Source: Pusillimonas sp044464525 (lineage in GTDB: Bacteria > Pseudomonadota > Gammaproteobacteria > Burkholderiales > Burkholderiaceae_B). Taken from it: a DNA stretch of 64,000 nucleotides. The notes under the pieces are model-generated. The model ran no database searches and was not told where the DNA came from. It worked only from the letters and a program-made list of their open reading frames with translations. The translations under genes were made by a program, and so were the position numbers. Of the stretch, positions 14,523 through 24,086 are shown in pieces (within the stretch, counting starts at the first letter, position 1; each line of letters begins with the position of its first letter). The stretch spans positions 30,684 to 94,683 of the forward strand of contig NZ_JBIQLE010000015.1 of the NCBI RefSeq assembly GCF_044464525.1. The letters run 5' to 3'.

Positions 14523-17500
14523 ATTCGCACTCCTTCTATTTGGGATGCCTGCACCATAGCAAACGCTCGGCCATCGCGATGCTCCTCAATGTGTGCAAGT
14601 ACCCGACCCATCGGCGACTGCTGGTGACGCTCGCGCCACATACGAGCCGCGCCGACAATCACTAGTCGATCCATGGCACGCGAAATCGCTACGTTCACTC
14701 GTTCACGGCTACTCAAGAAACCTTGCACGAACTTGCCATTATTCCGAGTAGTGGCCACAATGATGATCCGGTTCTCCTTGCCTTGATAACTATCGACCGT
14801 ATCAATCTTGATTAGACGCCTGTAGCCCGTTGCCCAATCCTGCTCACTAAACAATCGCTGTAACAGACGCTGCTGTTCGGCATACATGCAAATGACCCCG
14901 ATGGGCTTATCATCCTCCGAGCAATCTTTCATCAGCGACTGGATAAAAGCTTCTGTAGTGCAAATCGAGCGTAATAAATCCAATATTTCATGGGCTTCAT
15001 AGAGATTATCGAAACCCGGCTCCTTGGGTCGGTCATATGATTCCCGCCCAGCATCCGAGGTATCGACCCAGGTTACAACGGCTTGGAGACGTTCCGGCAA
15101 TGCCTCAAACCAAGCTGGCGGATCACCCCGACCTGGCTGCAACGGCACGGGATAGAAGCAATCGGAGACCAACTGACCGATCGGTGGCGCCATGCGATAT
15201 TGAGTCTGCAACGTAGCGCCAACCTGCTGACCATAATCAGACTCAAACGCCCGTTCAAAATCGCTGCGTGTTAACACTGAGCGCTCCGAGCACTGCAGAT
15301 CAGCAGCAATCCGTCGCACTTGTGGCTCTGTGTATAGCGGCGGTAGCTGGCGATGATCTCCAACCAACAGGACTCGCCGGCCCGACTGAATCGCAACTGC
15401 TAGCTCCCCAGGAGTGGCGCGGGCGGCCTCATCGACAATCACCCAGTCGTAGCGATTTTTCACAACCCCAAACTGTGACCTTCCCAGTCCCACACAAGTA
15501 CCGCACACTAAAGACCGTGTCTTCGCAAGAAACTCTTCAAAATTTCCGCGCAATGTACCTAGTCGATCCACCCACTCCTGCGCCATCTCTATGACTTGGT
15601 CGAGCTTAGCCACCGCATCGTGCGACGTCACACCGTAAGTCTCCATGGCTGTACGCTTCAGTTGCTCAACGATGTCACGTGGATCTTCTACATCCTGAAT
15701 TCCAAATTTCTCGATCGCCAACCTCCGAAAACGATCTGAGCGCTGTCCGATACGAGCCGGCAGAGAAGAAAGCTCTTCCTTAGAGACGTTTGACTGCTCC
15801 TGCTTGAGCATTAATCGATCGATTTCCCGACGCAAACTGCCAAGATGAAAGTCGATGTCGAACCAAGCTTCCACGAACGCGCTGGGTAGCCCCAGGTTGC
15901 GGTTTAACGCAGCAACCCGTCGGCGCATTTCGGAACGAAACAATTCTCGATAAGCCTGCAAAATTGAGGCCGAATGATGCGGCCGAAGTTGCTCCGACAC
16001 CATTCCCTCGGCGCCAAACCGCACCACATCAAGTGGCAGATTAGTATGCTGGCACAACTCGATGACTTTCTCGGCTGCGGTATTGACCGCCTCATGTGAC
16101 TGGCTCGCAAGCAGGATGCTTTTTGCACCATGAGCCATCGCATAGTGAATAAACGACGCAATAAACGCTGTCTTGCCCGTCCCCGGAGGGCCTTGAAGCA
16201 GACTGAGCGGCCCCTTTGTCCATAGTTTGACGAAAGCGTCACGCTGTTGACGATTCAAGGAAAACACCAGTTTTCCCGAATCATCATAACGATCATACGT
16301 ATCAAGCTCTTCCTCAGTCGGCGGTGCTTGTAGGTCCTGAGGGGATGGACATAAACGAGGATCGAAGTAGTCAATCAGGTCAGGCAAAACAGACTCGCGC
16401 CCTAAGATGCGCATGACGGCCAAATGGCGGCGACGAAATGAAGATAGGTCTTGCTGGCTACGCAACTTAATACGCTCACCCACGCCTGTCTGCATGCGAA
16501 AGCGAGTGTTTTCAAGCACAAGGATGGACTGCGTGGTTTCACGGATATCGACGTCACCAATGCGCATCAACTCTCCGCTCACCTCTTGCAACGCCTCGAC
16601 CTTCGCATCAGACTCATAGTCAAGCGCTTCGCCTTCTTTGTGATAGGGAATACGCAACTTATCGCGACGACCCATCTCTCGCGTTACCGAAGCAACAATT
16701 TCGACCTCAGGCAACGTCGCTTCTTCAGCTTCTAGAATCGCACGCCAAAGAGCCTCGGTAGCTGGTACAGCACGCCCTGAACCAGTTATGTTGTCCTCTT
16801 CAAGTTCAGTCTGATCTACAGGTTCGTCAAGGCCAAGCATCCGAGCCTGAACCACAGCAACAGCCGAACTCACCTCCGGAAGTGCCAGCAAAGCTTTGAG
16901 CAGATCGTCAGCATTGTCTGCCGATGCGGGAAGAAACTGGATATCCGCTTGCAGCTTTGCGCATGCTTTATTAGCGGTATATACAAATTGGCTATGCGGC
17001 ATTTCACGCAGGCGCAGAGACCTAAACTCGAGCGTTTCAGGTTTGAGAAAAACGAGTAAACGCTGCCGCACTCCAGACACCGAAATTTCCACATGCGACG
17101 ACTTCTGCCCGTTACGCGGCCGTTCAATCGCGACTCCAATATGGAATTGTCCATTATCACCGTTAAGCGGTGCGCGTGAGGTCAGTTGACGGATGTTCAC
17201 GACAAAGGAAGGCCCAATGTCTGGTACGGGTGGGTTCAACAACTGATTCAGAGCGTCATCAATTAGATCGAGTGCGTGCACACGCAACTCACGATCAAGA
17301 CAGCGTCGAATCTCCTCACGCAAAGGTGCTGGATCCGTTTCCCCCCAAGACGAAACGCAGTCCAATAATTCCGCACAAATTTTCGCTACCGCGTAGCAAT
17401 CGTGCTGCTCCGGTGAGACTGTGCCGTAATCCCCAGGCGCATAGGCTATGTTGTGCGGCTCAACTCCCCCTCCCTGCAGGAGGTCAATGGCATCGATAAA

Positions 17501-19402
17501 GCGTACTTCACCGGATTCAACTAGGACATTACCAGGATGCAAATCACCGTGCTGAATATCCAAAGCATGAAGATGCCTAGTAGCCTTGACCAGTTGATGG
17601 CACAACGCAAGTATGTCTGACGCCGTTTCACAGGCTGCGCCAGCTTCAAATATGCCATGACCATCCACCCAATGCTGGACTAGAAAAGTGCCGGCATCTG
17701 AAATGCCAAAATCGACTATTGGAGCTAACGACGTACTTGGCTGAGTTTTTATCAACCATGCTTTGTCGAGAAACGCCTTCAACACATGAGTTTCTTCCGA
17801 ACGCTTTGGATCTGGACGGCGACCGTACCAGATTTTGACAGAAACCGGTCGACCTCCAACCGTTGAGCGATAAAGATGACTGTTCCCTTGTTTGAGGTTT
17901 TCCTCCAAGGGATAAGTCACAATAGGCATGATCTCACTGCGATAAGGCTCAAAGGCGCGCATGTCCACCTCACCTTTGGGCTGCCTGCCAATGGCCAAAC
18001 CGTTCAGGGCATCGAGCATAACGCGGGCATTAGGAAAACGCGCTGATGGCACCAGATCTAGAGCTTTAGCAAACCAATCGGCCAGGTCTGGATCGCAAGT
18101 GATATCAGTTGGCTCTTCCCATTGGAAAATTCCCTCCGCCTGAGGCGGCGGGCTCAAAAACAGCACATGATGCGCTGCGGCTCCCAATAGGTGAACGTCA
18201 CCTTGAAACGCATCACTCGACTCACCTTGGCCTAGCTCAGAGTCCTCGGGAAGCACAGCCTGGCCCGCCCGCAGGCTGTTACGCAGAGGTCCCACTGTTC
18301 CTACTTCGGGAAAATAGGCAGTCAGTAAACCCGAGATAGAGACTTTCGAAGGACGTTCCAGCCACAGGCTATGATCACTAATATCACGGTGCGCCACACC
18401 AGCATCGTGCAAATCAGCAAAATGTGACAGCAAAACCTTAATAATGGCCAGGCGATCATTAAAGCTTATGTCTGGACCATGGCGTTGGACGAACTCATTA
18501 AGTCTGAGTTGACGTGAAGGTAGCCGATACAGCTCGCAAAAATCAGCGTCGATGTCGTCACGCGTTGGATGAGACAGCGGTTGAAGCACTACGCCATCTA
18601 AATACTCGCATTGCTCCTGGATAAAGCCTATGACCTTATGTTCGCGCAACGCAATGCGCGCGCGCTCATCAATGGTATCGGCAATACCAGACAGTACCGA
18701 AAAATCCCACCGCCGAAGCAATGCTTCATGACGCTGATCATCCTTCTTTACCGACTTGTACTCCTTGTACAACGCCTTTGGGTGTTGGAAGGTCGCCTCG
18801 CCAGCAATCCGAAAATTATTGAAGGAAAAGCCAGAGGGTTTGAAATCACGACCACGGAAAAACTGAGTGAAGACCTGCAGATGTTGATTTGGTTTTCCCG
18901 CACACGACGTACTAAATTCCCTCCGGTAGCCGCCTTGCTTAGCTATTTTCAGAAACTGATCGAGTGTACAAACAAACGCTTTCTCATCATCCGGTATTTC
19001 CGAGAAATCCGCAGGGCCGCACATTACAACGCGATAATCAATGAAAACCGAGCGGGCAGGCTCCTTAAGTCGATTACGTATCTTGGAAGAGAGAATCTTC
19101 CACTTATCCGCCAGAACCTTCACAGGCGAGCGGCCCATGTCTTCACCGTCACGTAGCCAATGATCCTGCATAGGCTCAATCTTGCCACGCCACTTTTTCA
19201 ACTCGATAAGCAAAAGTCGGTCATGGGTCAGTAATACCAAGTCGATTTCACGATCTCGATACGTCGTATCCATCATCATAAATCCGGCATAACCCTGCCA
19301 TGACTGACTGAACTCGGATGCGTTGAAGGCCGTGCGCATGCGCTCTAGAGCCTCCTTCTCCGACGCATGAATACCATCACTGCTAATGATGTCTATCTTC
19401 AT
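14519..19402 (-). CDS. NERD nuclease-pseudokinase-kinase-SF1 helicase fusion, probable defence protein
   Basis: A 1627-aa multidomain protein. Residues about 1-120 form a NERD (PD-(D/E)xK-like) nuclease domain with D54 and E67-x-K69. Residues about 240-470 resemble a protein kinase with HRD (338-340) but no clear DFG or Lys, so probably a pseudokinase. Residues about 495-720 form a second kinase-like domain with VSVKIW (Lys523), HGDLHPGNVL (618-626) and FIDAID in place of DFG. Residues about 1040-1600 are an SF1 DNA2/NAM7-type helicase: GPPGTGKT (1071-1078), VDEAA (Walker B), GDHRQLPP and SRERVNVAISRA (motif VI). NERD-kinase fusion recalls PglW of phage-defence systems; adding a helicase in one chain is unusual. 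Defence role is inferred. Confidence 0.85.
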   Translation of the reverse strand: MKIDIISSDGIHASEKEALERMRTAFNASEFSQSWQGYAGFMMMDTTYRDREIDLVLLTHDRLLLIELKKWRGKIEPMQDHWLRDGEDMGRSPVKVLADKWKILSSKIRNRLKEPARSVFIDYRVVMCGPADFSEIPDDEKAFVCTLDQFLKIAKQGGYRREFSTSCAGKPNQHLQVFTQFFRGRDFKPSGFSFNNFRIAGEATFQHPKALYKEYKSVKKDDQRHEALLRRWDFSVLSGIADTIDERARIALREHKVIGFIQEQCEYLDGVVLQPLSHPTRDDIDADFCELYRLPSRQLRLNEFVQRHGPDISFNDRLAIIKVLLSHFADLHDAGVAHRDISDHSLWLERPSKVSISGLLTAYFPEVGTVGPLRNSLRAGQAVLPEDSELGQGESSDAFQGDVHLLGAAAHHVLFLSPPPQAEGIFQWEEPTDITCDPDLADWFAKALDLVPSARFPNARVMLDALNGLAIGRQPKGEVDMRAFEPYRSEIMPIVTYPLEENLKQGNSHLYRSTVGGRPVSVKIWYGRRPDPKRSEETHVLKAFLDKAWLIKTQPSTSLAPIVDFGISDAGTFLVQHWVDGHGIFEAGAACETASDILALCHQLVKATRHLHALDIQHGDLHPGNVLVESGEVRFIDAIDLLQGGGVEPHNIAYAPGDYGTVSPEQHDCYAVAKICAELLDCVSSWGETDPAPLREEIRRCLDRELRVHALDLIDDALNQLLNPPVPDIGPSFVVNIRQLTSRAPLNGDNGQFHIGVAIERPRNGQKSSHVEISVSGVRQRLLVFLKPETLEFRSLRLREMPHSQFVYTANKACAKLQADIQFLPASADNADDLLKALLALPEVSSAVAVVQARMLGLDEPVDQTELEEDNITGSGRAVPATEALWRAILEAEEATLPEVEIVASVTREMGRRDKLRIPYHKEGEALDYESDAKVEALQEVSGELMRIGDVDIRETTQSILVLENTRFRMQTGVGERIKLRSQQDLSSFRRRHLAVMRILGRESVLPDLIDYFDPRLCPSPQDLQAPPTEEELDTYDRYDDSGKLVFSLNRQQRDAFVKLWTKGPLSLLQGPPGTGKTAFIASFIHYAMAHGAKSILLASQSHEAVNTAAEKVIELCQHTNLPLDVVRFGAEGMVSEQLRPHHSASILQAYRELFRSEMRRRVAALNRNLGLPSAFVEAWFDIDFHLGSLRREIDRLMLKQEQSNVSKEELSSLPARIGQRSDRFRRLAIEKFGIQDVEDPRDIVEQLKRTAMETYGVTSHDAVAKLDQVIEMAQEWVDRLGTLRGNFEEFLAKTRSLVCGTCVGLGRSQFGVVKNRYDWVIVDEAARATPGELAVAIQSGRRVLLVGDHRQLPPLYTEPQVRRIAADLQCSERSVLTRSDFERAFESDYGQQVGATLQTQYRMAPPIGQLVSDCFYPVPLQPGRGDPPAWFEALPERLQAVVTWVDTSDAGRESYDRPKEPGFDNLYEAHEILDLLRSICTTEAFIQSLMKDCSEDDKPIGVICMYAEQQRLLQRLFSEQDWATGYRRLIKIDTVDSYQGKENRIIIVATTRNNGKFVQGFLSSRERVNVAISRAMDRLVIVGAARMWRERHQQSPMGRVLAHIEEHRDGRAFAMVQASQIEGVRI

Positions 19403-19586
19403 TCTTGAATTCTCGGGATACAGGTCATGTCCGCAACAGCACTACGTTGGGCATTCGAAGCCCCGTGATCGGGAAGCCTAACCACAGCGCCATTTACTCC
19501 TTATATATGGCGAATGCAAACCTTCTGACTATGACGGTGAATAGATGCAGCAATAAATCAAAAGGTTTCGGAAACTTTAGGTTACC

Positions 19587-19802
19587 TTATCTTAACCTCT
19601 TAAACCCTCGATCACTAGCCATGAACCGCTCCAGCATATGTGGAATCAGCGTCACGGCATCGACAGCTTCCCCATACGTCTGCGCATGCTGCGCAGCATA
19701 GCGCTCCAGCTCCGCTTTCAGGCTGACCGGGCATGTGAAGGTCAGCTTAACGGTCGTTGTTGTAGGTAGCGGCCCCAAACGCAGCTTTCGGGTAGTGCTC
19801 AT
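19587..19802 (-). CDS. DUF2274 protein following trbI
   Basis: A 71-aa protein with a ribbon-helix-helix-like pattern (TTTTVKLTFTCPVSLKAEL then YAAQHAQTYGE), matching the DUF2274 family that regularly ends trb operons of Tn4371-type elements. Its start overlaps the end of trbI by 4 bases, so the genes are translationally coupled. Probably a small DNA-binding or accessory protein; the exact role is unknown. Confidence 0.85.
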   Translation of the reverse strand: MSTTRKLRLGPLPTTTTVKLTFTCPVSLKAELERYAAQHAQTYGEAVDAVTLIPHMLERFMASDRGFKRLR

Positions 19803-21112
19803 TGTGATGCTCCCTTGTTGAAGAACAATGGCTGGTACGGTCGCAGCACTAAATCTTTGTTGACGATGATCCGCACCGGCAAGCCGGGGCGACTGGTCAA
19901 GGTGGGCTGGATGTTCATGTTGCGCCGGGTCATTTCCTGGCCGACCTGATTGATGCTGTCCTGGGCGCTGTCGCGTCCCGCGATGATGATGCGGTCGCCG
20001 TCTTGGCGGTTTTCCGGGGCGGCCAGCTCGGCGCCCACTCCCAGCAATGTTGTCAGTACCGCACCGCCAACGATGCGGCCCCAGTGCCAGTCCACCTCAT
20101 CTTCCAGGCCGGCATAGCCCGCCGGGTCGGTGCCGATCAGGTTATCCAGTGTGAGCGAGGACGTGTCAGGCAGGATGACCCGATGCCACACAACCTGTAC
20201 CCGGCTTTGGCCGTAGCTGACCTGGCTGTTGTAGCGGCCCAGGATGCGCGAGCCTTGCGGAATCAACAGATACTTGCCGGTCGCAGAGTCATAGACGGGT
20301 TCTGTCACAGTGCCGATGACATCGCCCGGAAGATCGGATTTGATGCCTGTCACCAAGGCCGCCGCGATCACCGTACCGGCCATGACCTGATATGGCGACA
20401 CGGGCATTTGCAGGTTGCCGGAATTACGGGTTTCCGCAGAGCCGGATTGCAGGAATGCCTCTTTCTGGTCTTGCCGGTTCTGTGCTGCGGTGGGGTCGGT
20501 CGGCTGTGCTGCTGTAGAAGCTGGGCCTGCGGCCAGCGGATCGAAGGCGGCCATCGCATTATCTATACCGGGAGCCACGGGCATGGCCTGTGCAGTCGCC
20601 GCCGCCGCAGGTTGTCCAGACTGCCCCTGGCCAGTGCGGAAAAATACCGACGAAGCAGCCGCCGCTTCAGCTTCTTTGCGCCGCGCTTCCCGTTCAGCAG
20701 CTTCAGCATCAACGCCCGGCGGCGCATAGGTGGCGACCGCTGGTTGCTGGCTATTCACGATGGCCGGCCCCAAGTCGCCGGGCAGCGGCGGGCCAAGTTC
20801 CGGCACATCGGGTGGCACTTCTGGTGTCAGCAGCATGGAGTAGTCTGCAGGCAAGGCATCAAGCCCTTCCGATTTTGACACCCGGTCCACGTTGTAAAGC
20901 TCGGTCTGTGTACCTGCACCTCGCCGCTGGGGTTGCAGCGACCAGATCGTGGCGCCCAGCACGGCCACCGACAGCCCGCCCACCAGCAGGGCTAAGGTGC
21001 ACCGGTTCAATCGCGTCACAGGCCGGGGCTGGGCGCGCAGCGCCACGGCTTCAGGTGCCACTTTATCGGCCGCTTGTGGCGTGGCTGGATCGGGTGCGCG
21101 TTCCTCACTCAT
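19799..21112 (-). CDS. trbI: Conjugative transfer protein TrbI (VirB10-like)
   Basis: A 437-aa, VirB10-type scaffold of the type IV secretion channel that spans inner and outer membranes. It has a short cytoplasmic N-terminus, one membrane helix (about residues 38-60, TLALLVGGLSVAVLGATIW), a long proline/alanine-rich periplasmic part and the conserved C-terminal beta-barrel domain (GTVTEPVYDSATGKYLLIPQGS, IGTDPAGYAGLEDEVDWHWG). It sits between trbG and the DUF2274 gene. An internal segment is duplicated at 12463-12858. Confidence 0.95.
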   Translation of the reverse strand: MSEERAPDPATPQAADKVAPEAVALRAQPRPVTRLNRCTLALLVGGLSVAVLGATIWSLQPQRRGAGTQTELYNVDRVSKSEGLDALPADYSMLLTPEVPPDVPELGPPLPGDLGPAIVNSQQPAVATYAPPGVDAEAAEREARRKEAEAAAASSVFFRTGQGQSGQPAAAATAQAMPVAPGIDNAMAAFDPLAAGPASTAAQPTDPTAAQNRQDQKEAFLQSGSAETRNSGNLQMPVSPYQVMAGTVIAAALVTGIKSDLPGDVIGTVTEPVYDSATGKYLLIPQGSRILGRYNSQVSYGQSRVQVVWHRVILPDTSSLTLDNLIGTDPAGYAGLEDEVDWHWGRIVGGAVLTTLLGVGAELAAPENRQDGDRIIIAGRDSAQDSINQVGQEMTRRNMNIQPTLTSRPGLPVRIIVNKDLVLRPYQPLFFNKGASQ

Positions 21113-21114
21113 GT

Positions 21115-22107
21115 TCAGTTCCTCCGCGTCACACCATCAGTGCGTTCAATGCGCACCACGTCACCCCGATCACCGCCCAGGCGCAGTTCAGCCGCACCAA
21201 AGAGCCGATCCACGATGTAGTACGGTGAGCGGAAGCGGTAATTCACCAGTTGGCCGTCGCCTTCAGCGCCGATCACAAAGAGCGGAGGCAACTCTCCTTG
21301 CTCGATGCCAGCCGGAAACTGGATATAGACCTTCTGCCCATCATCAAAGGCCCGCAGCGGCTTCCAAGGTGGATTACTGCCGCTGACGGCATAGCGGAAA
21401 CGCAGATGTTCCAGCGCCACCCCACTATCAACAGGCGCACCGGCGTGCGCTGCCTGATTCTGGCGCTGCAAGGCCAGCATCTGATCCTTTGGATACTCCC
21501 AAGATACCGACGCCATCCACGTCTTTTCGGTGGAAGTCAGTTCCAGCAGATAGGTGCGGCGGCTGGTGGTGATGACCAGGTTCGTCTTCAGACCTGACCG
21601 AATCGGCTTGACCAGCACGTTCACGCGCAAGTCAGCGCCGCTGCCGCTGGAGGTGTCCCCAACAATCCAGCGCACGGTGTCACCGGCGGCAACCGTGACC
21701 AGTTCCTCCCCTGGCTGCAGCGCGATCACCGTCACGCGGCCCACGCCGGTATAGACCTGATAGAGTGCTCCGTCGCTATAGGGCCAGACCTGAATGGCAT
21801 TGACGTAACCCTCGCGGGTCGGCGCAACGCGAGCCTCGGCATTGGCGCGAGATACCCGCACGGTTTCATCGGCGGGTTCAGGCGTGGACGTGCCGCCCTC
21901 CGTACCCGGCAAGGGTTTCAATTGCGCCGGCAGTGCCAGGGGTTCAGGCACAGCGATCACTTCGACCGGGCTAGGCGGCTCGGGCAGCAGTTCAGCCTGT
22001 ACCGGCTCATCGAGCGAGATGGCCGGTGGCGGCTTGCCCTGTGTGGCGCAGCCCGCCAGGGCAAGCAGGGCCAACGGAAAAGCGTAAAAGCGCAAAGACG
22101 GCATCAT
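21115..22107 (-). CDS. trbG: Conjugative transfer lipoprotein TrbG (VirB9-like)
   Basis: A 330-aa outer-membrane component of the mating channel. The N-terminus is a lipoprotein signal ending in ALAGC, followed by a proline/glutamate-rich stretch. The VirB9/CagX domain covers the C-terminal two thirds (YVNAIQVWPYSDGALYQVY, TNLVITTSRRTYLLEL, KVYIQFPAGI). It pairs with TrbI and an unseen TrbH-like function in the core complex. It overlaps trbF by 4 bases. Confidence 0.94.
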   Translation of the reverse strand: MMPSLRFYAFPLALLALAGCATQGKPPPAISLDEPVQAELLPEPPSPVEVIAVPEPLALPAQLKPLPGTEGGTSTPEPADETVRVSRANAEARVAPTREGYVNAIQVWPYSDGALYQVYTGVGRVTVIALQPGEELVTVAAGDTVRWIVGDTSSGSGADLRVNVLVKPIRSGLKTNLVITTSRRTYLLELTSTEKTWMASVSWEYPKDQMLALQRQNQAAHAGAPVDSGVALEHLRFRYAVSGSNPPWKPLRAFDDGQKVYIQFPAGIEQGELPPLFVIGAEGDGQLVNYRFRSPYYIVDRLFGAAELRLGGDRGDVVRIERTDGVTRRN

Positions 22108-22808
22108 CGCTGTGCTCCTTCAGAAGAATCAAGTTCACGGCTCCACGACAGGCCATTGACGTAAAGCCCCAGGGGGTTCTTGCGCAAACGCGCTTCGGTG
22201 CGCGGCGGCTGATGCACGATGGACACCACCGCTGTCCAACGCTCCAGACCTGCGGATGCGCCATTGACGTAGCGGCGTTCTGTCCAGCGCACGTTGAAGG
22301 ACGTGTCGCTCGCCCGCACGACACTCGTGATCTGCACCGTCACGGACTCTTTGCCAATGCGGGTAAAGGGATCATTCACCCGTGCGTAGTCATTCAGCAC
22401 AGCGGCCCCCTTGTCCGTGGTGTAGTCGTAGGCGTCCAGCCAGTTCTGGCGCACCACGACGGGGTCGATGGAGAGCGAGCGCACCAACGTGATGAAGCGG
22501 GCAATATGGTGGGCGGTTTGTGCATCGTTGGGCCGGTACGGCGAAGCCGCCTCCCCAACGGCCCGCACCTGGCCGGCGTTATCCACCTCCACGACATAGG
22601 GCGTGACGATGGACTGCATCGAGCGCCACACCAGACCGCTGGCCATGAGCAGCGCCAACAACAGGCAGCCAAAGGCCATCAACCGCCAGTTCCTGGCCTG
22701 CACCCGCGCCGAGCCGATACGGTCGTCCCAGACCTGGGCGGCGGATTGGTAAGGTGTGGCGGGTTGCGGAGATTCGGCATAACGCACCAGCGGTCGTTTG
22801 AAACGCAT
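22104..22808 (-). CDS. trbF: Conjugative transfer protein TrbF (VirB8-like)
   Basis: A 234-aa inner-membrane protein with a single N-terminal helix (about residues 42-62) and a periplasmic NTF2-like VirB8 domain. Typical wording includes VTPYVVEVDNAGQV, HHIARFITLVRSLSIDPVVVRQNW and the WTAVVSI strand. It nucleates assembly of the secretion channel. Gene order trbL-trbF-trbG is that of the RP4/Tn4371 group. Confidence 0.93.
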   Translation of the reverse strand: MRFKRPLVRYAESPQPATPYQSAAQVWDDRIGSARVQARNWRLMAFGCLLLALLMASGLVWRSMQSIVTPYVVEVDNAGQVRAVGEAASPYRPNDAQTAHHIARFITLVRSLSIDPVVVRQNWLDAYDYTTDKGAAVLNDYARVNDPFTRIGKESVTVQITSVVRASDTSFNVRWTERRYVNGASAGLERWTAVVSIVHQPPRTEARLRKNPLGLYVNGLSWSRELDSSEGAQR

Positions 22809-22819
22809 GAGGGTTCCCC

Positions 22820-24070
22820 TTATGAATCGGAATCACGCAGGCTTGGGCCTTGGCCCGCGCCGCCGCCATCCCCACCGCGCAGCGCGTGGGCAGTGGTCGT
22901 GGCGGCTTGCGTCAGTTGTTGTCGGCGGTGCAGGCGCTTAGCCCATGCCGGTTGGGCAGGGGCGCTGGCTGTCTCGGTGGACGCTCCACCGGATGCGCTT
23001 GCCTCGGCACCAGAAGCAGGGGTTGCCCCCGCCGCTCCTTTAAGGCCACCACCCGCCGCTGCACCCGTCTGAAAAGCAGACCGGATGCTGCCCGCGCTCG
23101 AACCGATGGATCGAGCCGCGCCGGAAGCCATGCGGGCGGCGCCCGGAACCATGCGTGCCCCCGCCGCCACCGCCCCACCCACTCCCGTGGCGGCTGCACC
23201 GATGGCAACAGCAGTTCCAACCGCACCCACGGCGGCACCGGCCATGGAGCCTGCGCCCAACTGCGGGCCGCCGGAAACGAGCCCCGTCGCGATGCCCGGC
23301 CCGAAGATCCCCAACGCCAACAAAGAGAGCGACGCCAGCATGATGACCAGCGCATAGTCGACGGACGGCTCTTCGGGATGTACCTGGAACTCAGAAAACA
23401 AGCCGCTACCAATACCGACAATCACAGCCAGCACCAGCACCTTGACGCCGGAGGACACCACATTGCCCAGTACCTTCTCGGCAAGAAATGAGGTCTTATT
23501 CCAGAGTGCAAAAGGCACCAGCACGAAGCCGGCAAGCGTGGTCAGCTTGAACTCGATCAAGGTCACGAAAAGCTGAATCGCCAGCACGAAGAAACTCAGC
23601 ACCACCACCATCCAGGCGAGAAACATCACCACGATTGGGTCGATATTGGTGAACACCTCGGGAAATCCTGCCATGTCGCCGATTTGTTCCAAAATGGGCG
23701 CGGCGGCATCAATACCAGTTTTCGCCAGCCGTCCCGGCTGCAAGAAGTTGCCCATCGTGAGCGACGAGCCTGAAGCGATCAGGCCCAGCCCAGCGAAAGA
23801 ACGGAACAGGATGCCAGCCAGCACATTGAAGTTGCCGATGATGTAGGCAAATGCCCCGACATAAAGTACCTTGCGCAGCAGCTTGGCGATCACGTCGTCG
23901 CCCTGGCCACTGGCATGATTCATCGCCCAGAACAGGCCGGCCAGCGTCATGTCGATCACGATGAGCGTAGCAGTGAGAAACGCCACATCGCCTTGCAGCA
24001 GCCCGAACCCCGAGTCGATGTACTGCGCAAAGGTAGCGAGAAAACGGTCGATCACCGCCACGTCATTCAT
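22820..24070 (-). CDS. trbL: Conjugative transfer protein TrbL (VirB6-like)
   Basis: A 416-aa polytopic inner-membrane channel component with six or so membrane segments in residues about 25-290, followed by a Gly/Ala/Ser-rich, probably flexible cytoplasmic tail (about 290-416). The N-terminus VIDRFLATFAQYIDSGFGLLQ and the SFFVLAIQLFVTLIEFKLTTLAGFVLVPF block are characteristic of P-type TrbL. It starts 17 bp after trbJ. Confidence 0.94.
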   Translation of the reverse strand: MNDVAVIDRFLATFAQYIDSGFGLLQGDVAFLTATLIVIDMTLAGLFWAMNHASGQGDDVIAKLLRKVLYVGAFAYIIGNFNVLAGILFRSFAGLGLIASGSSLTMGNFLQPGRLAKTGIDAAAPILEQIGDMAGFPEVFTNIDPIVVMFLAWMVVVLSFFVLAIQLFVTLIEFKLTTLAGFVLVPFALWNKTSFLAEKVLGNVVSSGVKVLVLAVIVGIGSGLFSEFQVHPEEPSVDYALVIMLASLSLLALGIFGPGIATGLVSGGPQLGAGSMAGAAVGAVGTAVAIGAAATGVGGAVAAGARMVPGAARMASGAARSIGSSAGSIRSAFQTGAAAGGGLKGAAGATPASGAEASASGGASTETASAPAQPAWAKRLHRRQQLTQAATTTAHALRGGDGGGAGQGPSLRDSDS

Positions 24071-24086
24071 GGTTCAAGCGCTCCGA

